Made by a program: the position numbers and the translations under genes. DNA of 64,000 nucleotides from Psychrosphaera haliotis (GTDB lineage Bacteria; Pseudomonadota; Gammaproteobacteria; Enterobacterales; Alteromonadaceae). Within the stretch, counting starts at the first letter, position 1; each line of letters begins with the position of its first letter. Under the pieces are notes generated by a model. The model was given only the letters and a program-made list of their open reading frames with translations. It was not told the DNA's origin and did not search any database. Below, piece by piece: positions 40,301 through 50,398 of the stretch. Location of the stretch: NCBI RefSeq assembly GCF_009728465.1, contig NZ_WOCD01000005.1, forward strand, positions 124,001-188,000, read 5' to 3'.

Positions 40301-41808
40301 TTTTTGATTTGAAGCAGGTAAACCCTAAAGCATTAATTTCTGTGAAGCTCGTTTCTGAGCCAGGCGTTGGCACCATTGCTACAGGTGTCGCTAAAGCCAA
40401 CGCCGATTTAATAACTATCTCTGGATTTGACGGCGGTACAGGTGCAAGCCCTCTAACTTCTGTAAAACATGCAGGCTGTCCTTGGGAGCTTGGTTTAGCA
40501 GAAGTGCATCAAGCTTTAGTTGAGAATGGACTACGTCATAAAGTACGACTACAAGTGGATGGTGGCTTAAAAACCGGACTCGATATTGTAAAAGCAGCCA
40601 TTCTTGGCGCTGAAACTTTTGGTTTTGGAACGGGACCTATGGTTGCCTTGGGCTGCAAATATTTACGTATATGTCATTTAAATAACTGTGCAACAGGTGT
40701 TGCAACACAAGATCAAACATTAAGGCAACGTTATTTTATTGGGTTGCCTGAAATGGTCGAAAATTACTTTAAGTTCATCGGCAGCGAAACCAGAGAACAC
40801 TTAGCGTCACTTGGTGTTGCTAACCTAGTGGACTTAATTGGTCGTACCGACTTACTTGAGATAATTGAGGGTCAAACCGCTAAACAACAAAATTTAGCCC
40901 TGCAAAACATTTTAGACTCAGTGACGTTAAATAGCGCACAACCTCTTTATCAGTTTGAGGCCAATATCCCAGCGGATACCGCTGAACTAAACTGTAAAAT
41001 TGTTGCGGATACTAAAGCCGTATTAAAAGCACGTAGCGGAGGCGAGTTTAGTTACCCTATTCGCAATACTGACCGTTCCGTTCCGGCACAATTATCAGGC
41101 GAAGTAGCAGCAAAATATGGCAACCAAGGCATGGCTGGCGATCCTATAAAACTAAACTTTGTAGGTACTGCAGGCCAAAGCTTTGGAGTTTGGAATGCTG
41201 GCGGCGTGAATTTACAATTAACCGGCGACGCCAACGATTATGTTGGTAAAGGCATGACGGGAGGCACTATTGTTATTCATCCTCCGCAAGGTGTTGCCTA
41301 CTTAAGTCATGTGTCTGCCATTATGGGTAATACCTGTTTATACGGCGCAACAGGCGGAAAACTATTAGCTGCTGGTTGTGCAGGTGAGCGATTTGCCGTT
41401 AGAAACTCAGGTGCAAATGCCGTAATTGAAGGTGCAGGTGAAAATGCCTGTGAATATATGACGGGCGGAACTGTCGTTGTTTTAGGATCAGTAGGCATTA
41501 ACTTTGGTGCAGGTATGACGGGAGGGTTCGCTTACCTTCTAGATGAAGATGGCACTTTAGATGAAAAAATAAACCCACAACACGTTGAAGCCTTAAAACT
41601 TCCAAACCAATTACATATAGAGTTCTTAAGAGGCTTAATAAACGATCATTACGAAGCGACACAAAGTACTCGTTCATTAGAGATATTAAGTGAGTTTTCA
41701 CAATGGCATAACAAGTTCAAACTTGTGAAGCCTAAGTCAGTGGATGTAGACCTTTTATTAGGCCACAGACAGCGTTCGTCAAACGAATTACGCATTGAAG
41801 CGATGTAG
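37306..41808 (+). CDS. gltB: Glutamate synthase large subunit (GOGAT)
   Basis: About 1500 residues. The N-terminal amidotransferase starts after a 26-residue propeptide at Cys27 (CGFGLIAHLEGEP), the nucleophile that hydrolyses glutamine. A central domain, the FMN/synthase domain (SGEGGEDPKRFGT, ISGFDGGTGASPL), the 3Fe-4S cysteines CKYLRICHLNNC and the C-terminal beta-helix (GTAGQSFGVWNAGG, GMTGG repeats) follow in normal order. The start is taken as TTG at 37306 because GAGG sits 6 bases upstream; a GTG at 37294 in frame lies on that ribosome site. With GltD it converts glutamine and 2-oxoglutarate to two glutamates. Confidence 0.95.
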   Translation: MSNDNNNKIKTSNQTTLHNEDWVKDNCGFGLIAHLEGEPSHKIVRTAITSLARMQHRGGVSADGKTGDGCGLLMQKPDQFFSAIAEQNGWRLGKKYAVGNIFFSTDVVLKQQAIAIITKELEKETLQIVGWRQVPTNNEVLGEIASQSLPDIQQVFINAPPGWRKKDFERRLYMARRRIEQQMIHDPDFYIPSLSCLVTIYKGLVMPKDLADFYLDLADIRMSTAICVFHQRFSTNTTPQWKLAQPFRFLAHNGEINTIKGNRQWAQAREYKFHSPLIADLKDAAPFVNYQGSDSASLDNMLELFLAGGMDLFRAMRLLVPPAYQKHPHMDKELKSFYEFNSMHMEPWDGPAGIVITNGRHVACNLDRNGLRPARYIITKDKLLTLASESGIWDYTPDEVIEQGRVGPGEMLAVDTYNGKVWYSDQIDHDLKDRHPYNEWLEQNIRRLIPFEDYPADQIGTRLYDDKQQRILHKLFNYTYEEIEQVIKVLACDGQEATGSMGDDTPMAVMSQKVRDYYDYFRQQFAQVTNPPIDPLRESHVMSLATCIGREQNVFAETSGYADRVLFNSPVLMYTDIKQLKEYDQEHYRSETFSLCFNAEQFDLKSAIQGLCKKVAHSVAENKTVIVTLSDKNPTKDQLVIPAPLAIGAVQETLVTQQLRCDTNIIVETGGVRNSHQLAVLIGLGATAVYPYLAYETVEQYVQKGDIPLNAKQAMINYRQGLNKGLLKIMSKMGISTVASYRCSNLFELIGIGSEIMSMCFPHIVSRIGGAEFVDVQSDLSRLNKYAWLARKELEHGGFLKYVHGGEYHAYNPDVVQLLQKAVQSGNTSDYQAYADAVNNRPASHFRDLFKLNSSSSIPLEQVEPVENLFPKFDSAAMSIGALSPEAHEALAVAMNRLGGFSNSGEGGEDPKRFGTVKNSKIKQIASGRFGVTPHYLRNAEVIQIKVAQGAKPGEGGQLPGEKVSPEIAKLRFSIPGVTLISPPPHHDIYSIEDLAQLIFDLKQVNPKALISVKLVSEPGVGTIATGVAKANADLITISGFDGGTGASPLTSVKHAGCPWELGLAEVHQALVENGLRHKVRLQVDGGLKTGLDIVKAAILGAETFGFGTGPMVALGCKYLRICHLNNCATGVATQDQTLRQRYFIGLPEMVENYFKFIGSETREHLASLGVANLVDLIGRTDLLEIIEGQTAKQQNLALQNILDSVTLNSAQPLYQFEANIPADTAELNCKIVADTKAVLKARSGGEFSYPIRNTDRSVPAQLSGEVAAKYGNQGMAGDPIKLNFVGTAGQSFGVWNAGGVNLQLTGDANDYVGKGMTGGTIVIHPPQGVAYLSHVSAIMGNTCLYGATGGKLLAAGCAGERFAVRNSGANAVIEGAGENACEYMTGGTVVVLGSVGINFGAGMTGGFAYLLDEDGTLDEKINPQHVEALKLPNQLHIEFLRGLINDHYEATQSTRSLEILSEFSQWHNKFKLVKPKSVDVDLLLGHRQRSSNELRIEAM

Positions 41809-41814
41809 GACTGA

Positions 41815-43286
<1,472 letters not shown>

Positions 43287-43311
43287 CATCAATAATAACC
43301 TAGCTTAAAAG

Positions 43312-43998
43312 TTATTTATTCGCTTTTTTTTGCTCTACTTTGTTAATCACTTTCATTGTTTCTGACGCTGCTGTGTATAGTAAGTTTTCACTTAAACGAA
43401 CAGATATATCAGGGTTAACATATTGGAAGTGAACCTTGCCTTGCTGATCGATAATATAAACCGCAGGTACTGGCAGCGCTACACGTGAATCGCCATCAAT
43501 ATCAATAAATGGCACACCTAACTTATCGCGATACTTTTCTTCTGTTTTCTTATCTAAGAAATACGCCAAACCCATGTTTTTCGCTAATTCTAACTTAGGA
43601 TCAGCAAGTAGGTTGTAAGCTAGCTCTTCTCGAGACTGCTGCTCTGCAATATTTTTATTACTGTCAGGCGAAATAGCGACGATTTGGAAACCCAAAAACT
43701 CAAGTGCCGACTCAATAGACTTCATTCTATTAAGCTGAGCATTACAATAAGGACACCACCCGCCTCGATATACAACGAGTACCGTTGGTTTCTCAGCAAA
43801 TAGCGCCTCAGTGCAGACTTTGCTTTTATCGCTACTTTCTACACAAGTATTAGGGATAATCATGCCTGGTAAGGTTGGCCTAACTTCCGAAATGCTATTG
43901 GCTATGCCATTGGCATTGGCCGCTTGTGCAAAAGCTGAAAAAGACGAAATGAAAAAAGAAGCTGCTAATAGTAGAGATTGAATCAAATGTTTTTTCAT
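43312..43998 (-). CDS. Secreted peroxiredoxin-like protein (AhpC/TSA, CPYC)
   Basis: 228 residues with a signal peptide (1-25, cleavage near AFAQA). A thioredoxin-fold AhpC/TSA domain follows: VVYRGGWCPYCNAQL holds a CPYC pair, then AISPDSN and PVPAVYIIDQQGKVHF. It probably acts as a thiol peroxidase or redox protein in the periplasm. The frame is open 19 codons further upstream, but the ATG at 43998 has an AGGAAC ribosome site and begins the signal peptide. It is separated from ispG by a terminator. Confidence 0.82.
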   Translation of the reverse strand: MKKHLIQSLLLAASFFISSFSAFAQAANANGIANSISEVRPTLPGMIIPNTCVESSDKSKVCTEALFAEKPTVLVVYRGGWCPYCNAQLNRMKSIESALEFLGFQIVAISPDSNKNIAEQQSREELAYNLLADPKLELAKNMGLAYFLDKKTEEKYRDKLGVPFIDIDGDSRVALPVPAVYIIDQQGKVHFQYVNPDISVRLSENLLYTAASETMKVINKVEQKKANK

Positions 43999-44020
43999 AG
44001 TGTTCCTGTAAGGGTTTTCC

Positions 44021-44055
44021 TTTAAAAATAAAAATGCACTTCCAAAGAAGTGCAT
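44021..44055 (-). terminator. Intrinsic terminator after ispG
   Basis: ATGCACTTC (44034-44042) pairs with GAAGTGCAT (44047-44055), a perfect 9-bp stem with a four-base loop. On the minus strand it runs into TTTTATTTTTAAA. It ends the rlmN-pilF-rodZ-ispG transcript. Confidence 0.85.
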
Positions 44056-44130
44056 CCGGTTATTTTACTAGACCCTACATTACCGAAAGTAATTTCACTA
44101 ATGTCTGATTTTTTTAACTAAAAGATAAGT

Positions 44131-45234
44131 TTATTCAATATTTTCGACTTGGATCTTATTCGCAATAAACTCTCGTATTTCAGACTCTAATTGCTCTGCA
44201 ATATTGTCATTGTCGATACGTTTTTTCTGACGCTGGCCATTGATATAAAAACCACTGCGTTTATTCGCGCCAGCAAGGCCTAGGTCAGAGACCAATGCTT
44301 CACCAGGACCATTTACCACACAACCAATTACAGATACTGTAACCGGCTCTACAACGTCTTCTAATCGTTCTTCTAGCTGATTCATCGTTCCTACCACATC
44401 AAACTCTTGACGTGAGCAACTAGGACAAGCAATAAAGTTGATGCCTCTTGAACGAATACCTAAAGACTTTAAAATATCGAAGCCAACTTTAATTTCTTCA
44501 ACTGGATCAGCAGCCAATGAAATCCTGATTGTATCGCCAATGCCTTCTGCCAGTAACATACCTAAACCTACTGCAGATTTTACTGCACCAGATCTAAAGC
44601 CACCGGCTTCGGTAATGCCCAAATGCAAAGGTTGATCAATTTTTTGAGCAAGCAATCTATAAGCGCCAACAGCCAAATGAACATCCGACGCTTTTACACT
44701 CACTTTAAAGTTATGAAAGTCATGACGTTGTAGAATTTCCACATGACGCATCGCTGACTCAACTAAAGCTTCCGGAGTAGGCTCGTGATACTTCTCTTGA
44801 ATGTCTTTTTCTAAAGAACCACCGTTTACACCAATTCTAATTGGAATGTTCTTTTCTTTAGCTACATCAATAACGGCTTTAATACGTTCTTCATTACCAA
44901 TATTACCTGGGTTTATGCGAAGGCAATCAACGCCATACTCAGCAACCTTGAGGGCAATACGATAATCAAAATGAATATCAGCAACCAAAGGAATAGAAAC
45001 TTGTTTCTTAATTTCTTTAAAGGCTTCCGCAGCATCCATAGTAGGCACAGATACGCGAACAATGTCGGCACCTGCGGCTTGAATACGGTTAATTTGATCT
45101 ACGGTTGCCGCAACATCATTTGTGTCGGTGTTTGTCATTGATTGAACTGCAATCGGCGAATCTCCCCCAACCGGCACATCGCCGACCATAATTAGGGTGG
45201 ATTTACGTCTTTTAATCGGGTTTTCACCAAACAT
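44131..45234 (-). CDS. ispG: 4-hydroxy-3-methylbut-2-en-1-yl diphosphate synthase
   Basis: 367 residues, normal for IspG/GcpE. The TIM-barrel part has [22 protein letters not shown] and LRINPGNIG. The C-terminal ferredoxin-like domain carries the 4Fe-4S cysteines in [11 protein letters not shown] and [10 protein letters not shown]. It converts MEcPP to HMBPP in the MEP isoprenoid pathway. It follows rodZ by 16 bases in the conserved rlmN-pilF-rodZ-ispG order. Confidence 0.96.
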   Translation of the reverse strand: MFGENPIKRRKSTLIMVGDVPVGGDSPIAVQSMTNTDTNDVAATVDQINRIQAAGADIVRVSVPTMDAAEAFKEIKKQVSIPLVADIHFDYRIALKVAEYGVDCLRINPGNIGNEERIKAVIDVAKEKNIPIRIGVNGGSLEKDIQEKYHEPTPEALVESAMRHVEILQRHDFHNFKVSVKASDVHLAVGAYRLLAQKIDQPLHLGITEAGGFRSGAVKSAVGLGMLLAEGIGDTIRISLAADPVEEIKVGFDILKSLGIRSRGINFIACPSCSRQEFDVVGTMNQLEERLEDVVEPVTVSVIGCVVNGPGEALVSDLGLAGANKRSGFYINGQRQKKRIDNDNIAEQLESEIREFIANKIQVENIE

Positions 45235-45250
45235 CTTTATCTATTCTCTT

Positions 45251-46423
45251 TTACTGTTGTGTGTCTATATCAAATCGAGCAACTCGATTAGTTGGATATT
45301 CTGAAATGTCGTATTCTTTATCGTTCACCCAAATAGTGACACCATAAGTGCTGCCAAGTAATACTCTGAATGGGCCTTGTGCGTTCAATTTCATTAGGTA
45401 ACCTGCTGGTTTATTGCCAATTGCAATACGCTCGTCGTAAGCGTCATAAACTTCTACCCAAACCTCTTGTTCAAACTTAAATTCAACTCTAATAAAGTCG
45501 TTTTCGTCTATTTCACCGTTTTCGGCTAACAAACGTTTTTCTTCATCGCTCAAAACAATTGGCGATTGAACTGGTTTTACGCCAGCTTCTTCATCAGTAT
45601 TAACCGTTTTCTGTTGCGCTGCTTCAAGCGTTTGAGTTGCAGCTGCAACTTCTTGATTCACATTTTGTGCAACTGTGTTCTCAGGGTTTTCTGTAACTAC
45701 ATTGGTTGTGTTTACTGAAGTATTCTCAACATCAGCTTGTTGAGCTTCTAATTTTTGAGTTTCTGTTTTTTGAGCTTCTGGCTTTTGAACTCTTAATGCA
45801 CTTGCTGGAAAATCATCCGTCTGTGCCTCTGAAGGAGATGCTGCTAAGTCTCCATTTTCTTCAATCTTGCTATCACCTTCAGACTCTTCCATTACAGCTG
45901 GAGTTAACTCAGAAGTATTAAGATCTTGAACGGCGTTATCTTCACTTTCAGTAACTTTAGTGGTTGGCTCTGCAGGGTTAAGCATTTCAATCCCTTTAGT
46001 TTGATACCACCAAATAACCAATGCCGAGCCTAAGATAATAAAAATTAACCAGCTTATAATTGTTAATCTGCGTTCAACTTTTTTACGCTTGCTACGCTTA
46101 GAAAATGACTGCATGGCCATTGCGTCTGGCGAACTTGCCGCCGTAGTTTCTATCTCTATTAATACTCGAGACTCTTCCACACCAACCTTTTTCGCATAGC
46201 TGCGAATATAACCTCTGATAAAAGTTTCAGGTAACGTATTTGGGATGTCATCAGCTTCAATACCAACAAGCACCTTCATTGGTACTCTAATTTGTTCAGA
46301 TAAGTCTTCTAAACTAATGCCCTGCGCAACACGCGCACTAGATAATATTTGTCCTACTGACTCTTTTTGAACTTCTGTCGTTGATGTTTCATCTACTAAA
46401 TCGATTTGATTTTCGTCTTTCAT
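45251..46423 (-). CDS. rodZ: Cytoskeletal protein RodZ
   Basis: 390 residues. The N-terminal helix-turn-helix (about 25-95; RVAQGISLEDLSEQIRVPMK) binds MreB, one membrane helix is at about 117-137 (IISWLIFIILGSALVIWWY), a low-complexity Q/E/A-rich periplasmic stretch follows (150-295; repeats of QKPEAQKTETQKLEAQQ type), and a C-terminal DUF4115 beta domain ends it. It guides cell-shape control with MreB. The start ATG overlaps the pilF stop by one base (TAATG). Confidence 0.93.
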   Translation of the reverse strand: MKDENQIDLVDETSTTEVQKESVGQILSSARVAQGISLEDLSEQIRVPMKVLVGIEADDIPNTLPETFIRGYIRSYAKKVGVEESRVLIEIETTAASSPDAMAMQSFSKRSKRKKVERRLTIISWLIFIILGSALVIWWYQTKGIEMLNPAEPTTKVTESEDNAVQDLNTSELTPAVMEESEGDSKIEENGDLAASPSEAQTDDFPASALRVQKPEAQKTETQKLEAQQADVENTSVNTTNVVTENPENTVAQNVNQEVAAATQTLEAAQQKTVNTDEEAGVKPVQSPIVLSDEEKRLLAENGEIDENDFIRVEFKFEQEVWVEVYDAYDERIAIGNKPAGYLMKLNAQGPFRVLLGSTYGVTIWVNDKEYDISEYPTNRVARFDIDTQQ

Positions 46424-48327
46424 TATTGATACTGCTCCGGATTCACTTTCAATAACCTGGTCCCTGCTGATAAGACACCATCTTGGTCTATATTATTCCA
46501 ATCTTTTAACTGCTGAACGTTAATACCTATGCGTTTTGCCGTAAGCTCCATACTCTGGCTTTGCGGCAATGTGTAATACACATCTGGGTTTCCAACGTAG
46601 ATAACTTGGCCAACTTTTAATTTAGCTTTTGATGTTAGATTATTCCACTTAATCAGTGAATCTAACTTCACATTGTAATCTTTTGATATTTTATATAAAA
46701 ATTCGCCTGATTTAACTTTATGCGTAGGTATAGTGATAGTCGCATTATCTACTGCAATTGGCTCTCCAAGTCCCGCCATTGCATCTGCCTGTTGACGAGT
46801 GGTATACCATGAAGGATCAGCAACTAAGACTTTTTGACCTTCTTTTAACCAACCATCTTGGTCTAGGCTATTCCATCTCAATAGTGCTTCTAGTTCAACT
46901 TTTTGCTGTTTTGCTACATCTGACAATTGTTGTTCTTTTTGAAGTACTACATAAGGCTCTGGGTCTGCCACAAATAGTGTTTGGCCTACACTGACTTCCG
47001 CTTTAGATAATGCATTCCAAGCGACTAATCGTTCTACCTTTACATTAAAAGTCACCGAAATACGGTATAAGTTATCGCCCAGTTGCACTTCATAAGTCGG
47101 TACAATAAGTTTAACCGGTTGTACTTTTGTATACTCACGGTTATTAACTGTTGTTGCGCGATCGTTAACTAATTTTGCACTGGCCACTTCTTTTAATAAA
47201 ATTTCTTCCGTTGGCAATGGCGCCTCTTGTCTAATCACCACGGCAGACTTAACTTCCGCTGGCAAGCTAACAGACTCTGTATCGGTTAACGGTTTAGAAA
47301 ACATCGCTACTTTTTGCTGTAATTCAGCTTCAAACTCTGACTGCGTAGCCACTTGTTTTACCGCTGTAGCAATTACCGTTGGCAACGCTAATGCACTGCC
47401 GCCTGGTTTACTTTGATAAGTCGCTTTACTCGGCGTGTTTACTTTTTTAGGTTTTACTAATGAGTTGCTGGCTGTCTTTCGAGTGATTTTAATTTTTGGC
47501 GAATTGTTATGTTTCGCCTGATACTTTAAGCGAAGCTGCTCAAATTCACTATTAATCACCGTTTTGGTGGTTATATATAATGCTTCATTACTTTCAGGGA
47601 AATTAGCAATAATTTGATCAGCATATTGGTTGGCTTGATTTAGTCGGCCTCGCTTCGTTTCTAAAATATAACCTAGTAGAAGGCTTCGCGGTGTTGCCTG
47701 ACCAATGCGGTTAAAGCGAGTGTAAAAATTTAGTGCAGCTATTAAATCTCCGGTTGCGTACTTAATGCCTGCCAAAGATAATAGGTTATAGGCACGACTT
47801 GGATTGTGCTTATAAGACATCTCAAAGTATTCTTGCGCTTGAAGAATTTGGTCATTTGACAACGCGCATATCGCTAAGTTTTCATAACTGTCAGCGGCAC
47901 GAGTGTACTTAGAAATATTGATGGCTTTTTTGAAATAAACCGCCGCTTTATCAAGCTGGCCTACATTACATAAGAATGTACCGTAGTTGTTTAATGTATC
48001 TGGATTTTGAGGCTCTAGGTCTATTGCTTCAAGATAGTACTTTTCGGCAATTTCCATTTCGCCAACCATTTGGTAGTAATAACCCAAACTGTAATTGACG
48101 TCGGCGCGTTCAGGATTAAACTCTAGCGCCTTTTCTAAATTAAACTTAGCCTGTTCAAAACGGTTCGTTTCTAAATAGCTAAGCGCTAAAATCAAGCGGG
48201 TACGAGCTGCTTCATCTCGATCAAACTCAAAACTACGTACCTGTTTTTTTGAGTCGATAAATGTTTTTTCCGTAACACATGCTGATAACAATGTTATGCA
48301 GCAAAGCAAATATAGAATTCGTCCCAT
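46423..48327 (-). CDS. pilF: PilF-type TPR lipoprotein fused to LysM repeats
   Basis: 634 residues, about 2.5 times the usual PilF. A lipoprotein signal with lipobox LLSAC (Cys17) is followed by five to six TPR motifs (40-250), the PilF/PilW part that helps the PilQ secretin reach the outer membrane. A 150-residue Lys/Ala/Val-rich linker leads to four LysM-like units at about 411-456, 459-504, 536-580 and 584-629 (for example YEVQLGDNLYRISVTFNVKVERLVAWN). The first and third are good LysM matches, the others degenerate. LysM binds peptidoglycan, so the fusion would anchor this pilotin to the wall. Position between rlmN and rodZ is the usual one for pilF. Confidence 0.85.
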   Translation of the reverse strand: MGRILYLLCCITLLSACVTEKTFIDSKKQVRSFEFDRDEAARTRLILALSYLETNRFEQAKFNLEKALEFNPERADVNYSLGYYYQMVGEMEIAEKYYLEAIDLEPQNPDTLNNYGTFLCNVGQLDKAAVYFKKAINISKYTRAADSYENLAICALSNDQILQAQEYFEMSYKHNPSRAYNLLSLAGIKYATGDLIAALNFYTRFNRIGQATPRSLLLGYILETKRGRLNQANQYADQIIANFPESNEALYITTKTVINSEFEQLRLKYQAKHNNSPKIKITRKTASNSLVKPKKVNTPSKATYQSKPGGSALALPTVIATAVKQVATQSEFEAELQQKVAMFSKPLTDTESVSLPAEVKSAVVIRQEAPLPTEEILLKEVASAKLVNDRATTVNNREYTKVQPVKLIVPTYEVQLGDNLYRISVTFNVKVERLVAWNALSKAEVSVGQTLFVADPEPYVVLQKEQQLSDVAKQQKVELEALLRWNSLDQDGWLKEGQKVLVADPSWYTTRQQADAMAGLGEPIAVDNATITIPTHKVKSGEFLYKISKDYNVKLDSLIKWNNLTSKAKLKVGQVIYVGNPDVYYTLPQSQSMELTAKRIGINVQQLKDWNNIDQDGVLSAGTRLLKVNPEQYQ

Positions 48328-48359
48328 AACCCACTTCTTTTAGTTATTATTATTATTAA

Positions 48360-49556
48360 CTAAACCAGTTTGACTGATATTGAATCACCTTTCATCTGTT
48401 TTTTTAACAAACGTTTTGTTCGGTCAACCACATCACCCACCAACTGCCCACACGCGGCATCAATATCGTCGCCACGAGTACGTCTAACAATACAGGTATA
48501 ACCTTCTTCTTGCATTACTTTTGCGAATCTATCTACACGACTATTCGAAGATTTTTCATATGGCGCACCCGGGAACGGGTTCCATGGGATTAGGTTAATT
48601 TTAGATGGCGTGCCTCTTAACGTTTGCGCTAATTCACGAGCCTGTTCCATTGAGTCATTAATGCCATTTAGCATAACGTACTCAATGGTGATCTCTTTGT
48701 TTGCTGTAGAGCCATCAATATAACGACGACATGATGCTAAGAACTCTTCGATGTTATATTTTTTGTTAATTGGAACCAGAATGTCTCTTAGTTCATCATT
48801 TGGCGCATGAAGAGAAATTGCTAAGGCTACGTCAATTTTTGTCTTCAATAAGTCTAACGCTGGAACAACACCAGATGTACTAATTGTCACTCGACGCTTT
48901 GATAAACCAAATGCAAAGTCGTCCATCATTAATTCCATCGCTGGCACTACGTTTTTAACGTTTAAAAGTGGTTCGCCCATGCCCATCATTACCACGTTTG
49001 TTACTGCGCGATTAGTTGACTGTCCGTCCCAACCAATATCTTGAGCAACACGCCAAACCTGACCAATAATTTCACCAACGGTTAAGTTACGGTTAAAACC
49101 TTGTTGAGCGGTAGAGCAAAAAGTACATTCTAATGCGCAGCCAACTTGCGAAGATACACATAAGGTTCTGCGGTCTCCATCTGGGATCCAAACTGCTTCT
49201 ACTTCTTGTCCGCCTTCTAATAGCATTGCGTACTTGATAGTACCGTCTGTAGATTCTTGGCGAACTGAAATTTCCGGTGCGCGAACTTCACATTTTTCAT
49301 TTAACTTAGCGCGAAGTGCTTTAGAGAAGTTAGTCATCTCAGAAAAGTCTGTTTGACCCATTTGATAAATCCACTTTATCGCCTGGTCGGCTCTAAATGA
49401 TTTTTCGTTAAACTCATCTTTAAAGAACTGACGCATTGCGTCGCGATCATAATCTAGTAAGTTAAATTTCTTTTGAGCCTTTGGTGTCACGGTTGTGACT
49501 TGAGCATTGGCTTGAGCATTGGCTTGATCGTTAGTTTGAACATTTTCTACAGACAT
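48360..49556 (-). CDS. rlmN: 23S rRNA (adenine2503-C2)/tRNA methyltransferase RlmN
   Basis: 398 residues from the ATG at 49556 (AGAGGT ribosome site 6 bases upstream); an in-frame extension to 49658 lacks one. The radical-SAM motif is [11 protein letters not shown], with GEIIGQVWR and MMGMGEPL typical of RlmN. The methyl-bearing Cys is expected in DIDAACGQL. It makes m2A2503 in 23S rRNA and m2A37 in some tRNAs. The N-terminus has a small repeat [11 protein letters not shown] from a repeated 12-base DNA unit, outside the domain. Confidence 0.95.
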   Translation of the reverse strand: MSVENVQTNDQANAQANAQVTTVTPKAQKKFNLLDYDRDAMRQFFKDEFNEKSFRADQAIKWIYQMGQTDFSEMTNFSKALRAKLNEKCEVRAPEISVRQESTDGTIKYAMLLEGGQEVEAVWIPDGDRRTLCVSSQVGCALECTFCSTAQQGFNRNLTVGEIIGQVWRVAQDIGWDGQSTNRAVTNVVMMGMGEPLLNVKNVVPAMELMMDDFAFGLSKRRVTISTSGVVPALDLLKTKIDVALAISLHAPNDELRDILVPINKKYNIEEFLASCRRYIDGSTANKEITIEYVMLNGINDSMEQARELAQTLRGTPSKINLIPWNPFPGAPYEKSSNSRVDRFAKVMQEEGYTCIVRRTRGDDIDAACGQLVGDVVDRTKRLLKKQMKGDSISVKLV

Positions 49557-49705
49557 ATTTACCTCTATGTAACTTGTATCGTTATTAAGATGCGTTATTA
49601 CACGCGTACATTGTTTTTGCGATATACCCTGATTAACACTTTGTAGTAAAAGGCACATTGCAAAAACGAAAGTTAAAGTTAAAGTTAAAAAGTCACAGCA
49701 AAAAT

Positions 49706-49735
49706 ATAAAAAAGGACCTTAGCAAGCTAAAGTCC
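49706..49735 (-). terminator. Intrinsic terminator after ndk
   Basis: GGACCTTAGC (49714-49723) pairs with GCTAAAGTCC (49726-49735) with one mismatch. On the minus strand it is followed by six T residues. It lies 29 bases beyond the ndk stop and before rlmN. Confidence 0.8.
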
Positions 49736-49763
49736 CTTTCTATTATCAACTAATCTGCAAAGA

Positions 49764-50195
49764 TTAACGAGTACGGTTACATAGCTCGTCTGCAGAGAAG
49801 AAGTAAGCGATTTCACGTGCAGCTGACTCAGGAGCGTCTGAACCGTGTACCGCATTTTCGTCGATTGATGCAGCGTAGTCAGCACGTAAAGTACCAGCTA
49901 GTGCTTCAGCAGGGTTAGTAGCACCCATGATTTCACGGTTTTTAAGAACAGCGTTTTCGCCTTCTAAAACTTGAACCATAACAGGACCAGAAGTCATGAA
50001 AGATACTAGAGCGCCAAAGAAAGGACGTTCGCTGTGTTCAGCGTAGAAGCCTTCAGCTTGCTCTTGTGAAAGGTGTACCATTTTAGATGCTACGATACGT
50101 AGACCAGCAGATTCGAAACGGTTGTAGATAGCACCGATTACGTTTTTAGCTACTGCGTCTGGTTTAATGATTGAAAAAGTACGTTCTAACGCCAT
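49764..50195 (-). CDS. ndk: Nucleoside diphosphate kinase
   Basis: 143 residues, the family length. The nucleotide-binding start is [12 protein letters not shown] and the active-site histidine is in [12 protein letters not shown] (His118). It transfers the terminal phosphate from ATP to other nucleoside diphosphates. It is a single-gene unit with its own terminator, next to rlmN as in many gammaproteobacteria. Confidence 0.97.
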   Translation of the reverse strand: MALERTFSIIKPDAVAKNVIGAIYNRFESAGLRIVASKMVHLSQEQAEGFYAEHSERPFFGALVSFMTSGPVMVQVLEGENAVLKNREIMGATNPAEALAGTLRADYAASIDENAVHGSDAPESAAREIAYFFSADELCNRTR

Positions 50196-50398
50196 GGTTA
50201 AACTCCATTATAAATTAAAATTAAAGATTCTGAATTCTGGGCGCGAATTATACGCGAACTTTATTAAAAAAAATATGTTTGCTTATATTTATCATTCGAT
50301 AACATAATGTAGCGACTAGGTTGTGCTCCGAAAATAAATGTACTAAAAATAGATAAGCGCTTAACCGCTTATAAAATATAGCTTTTTAAGGATTGTTA

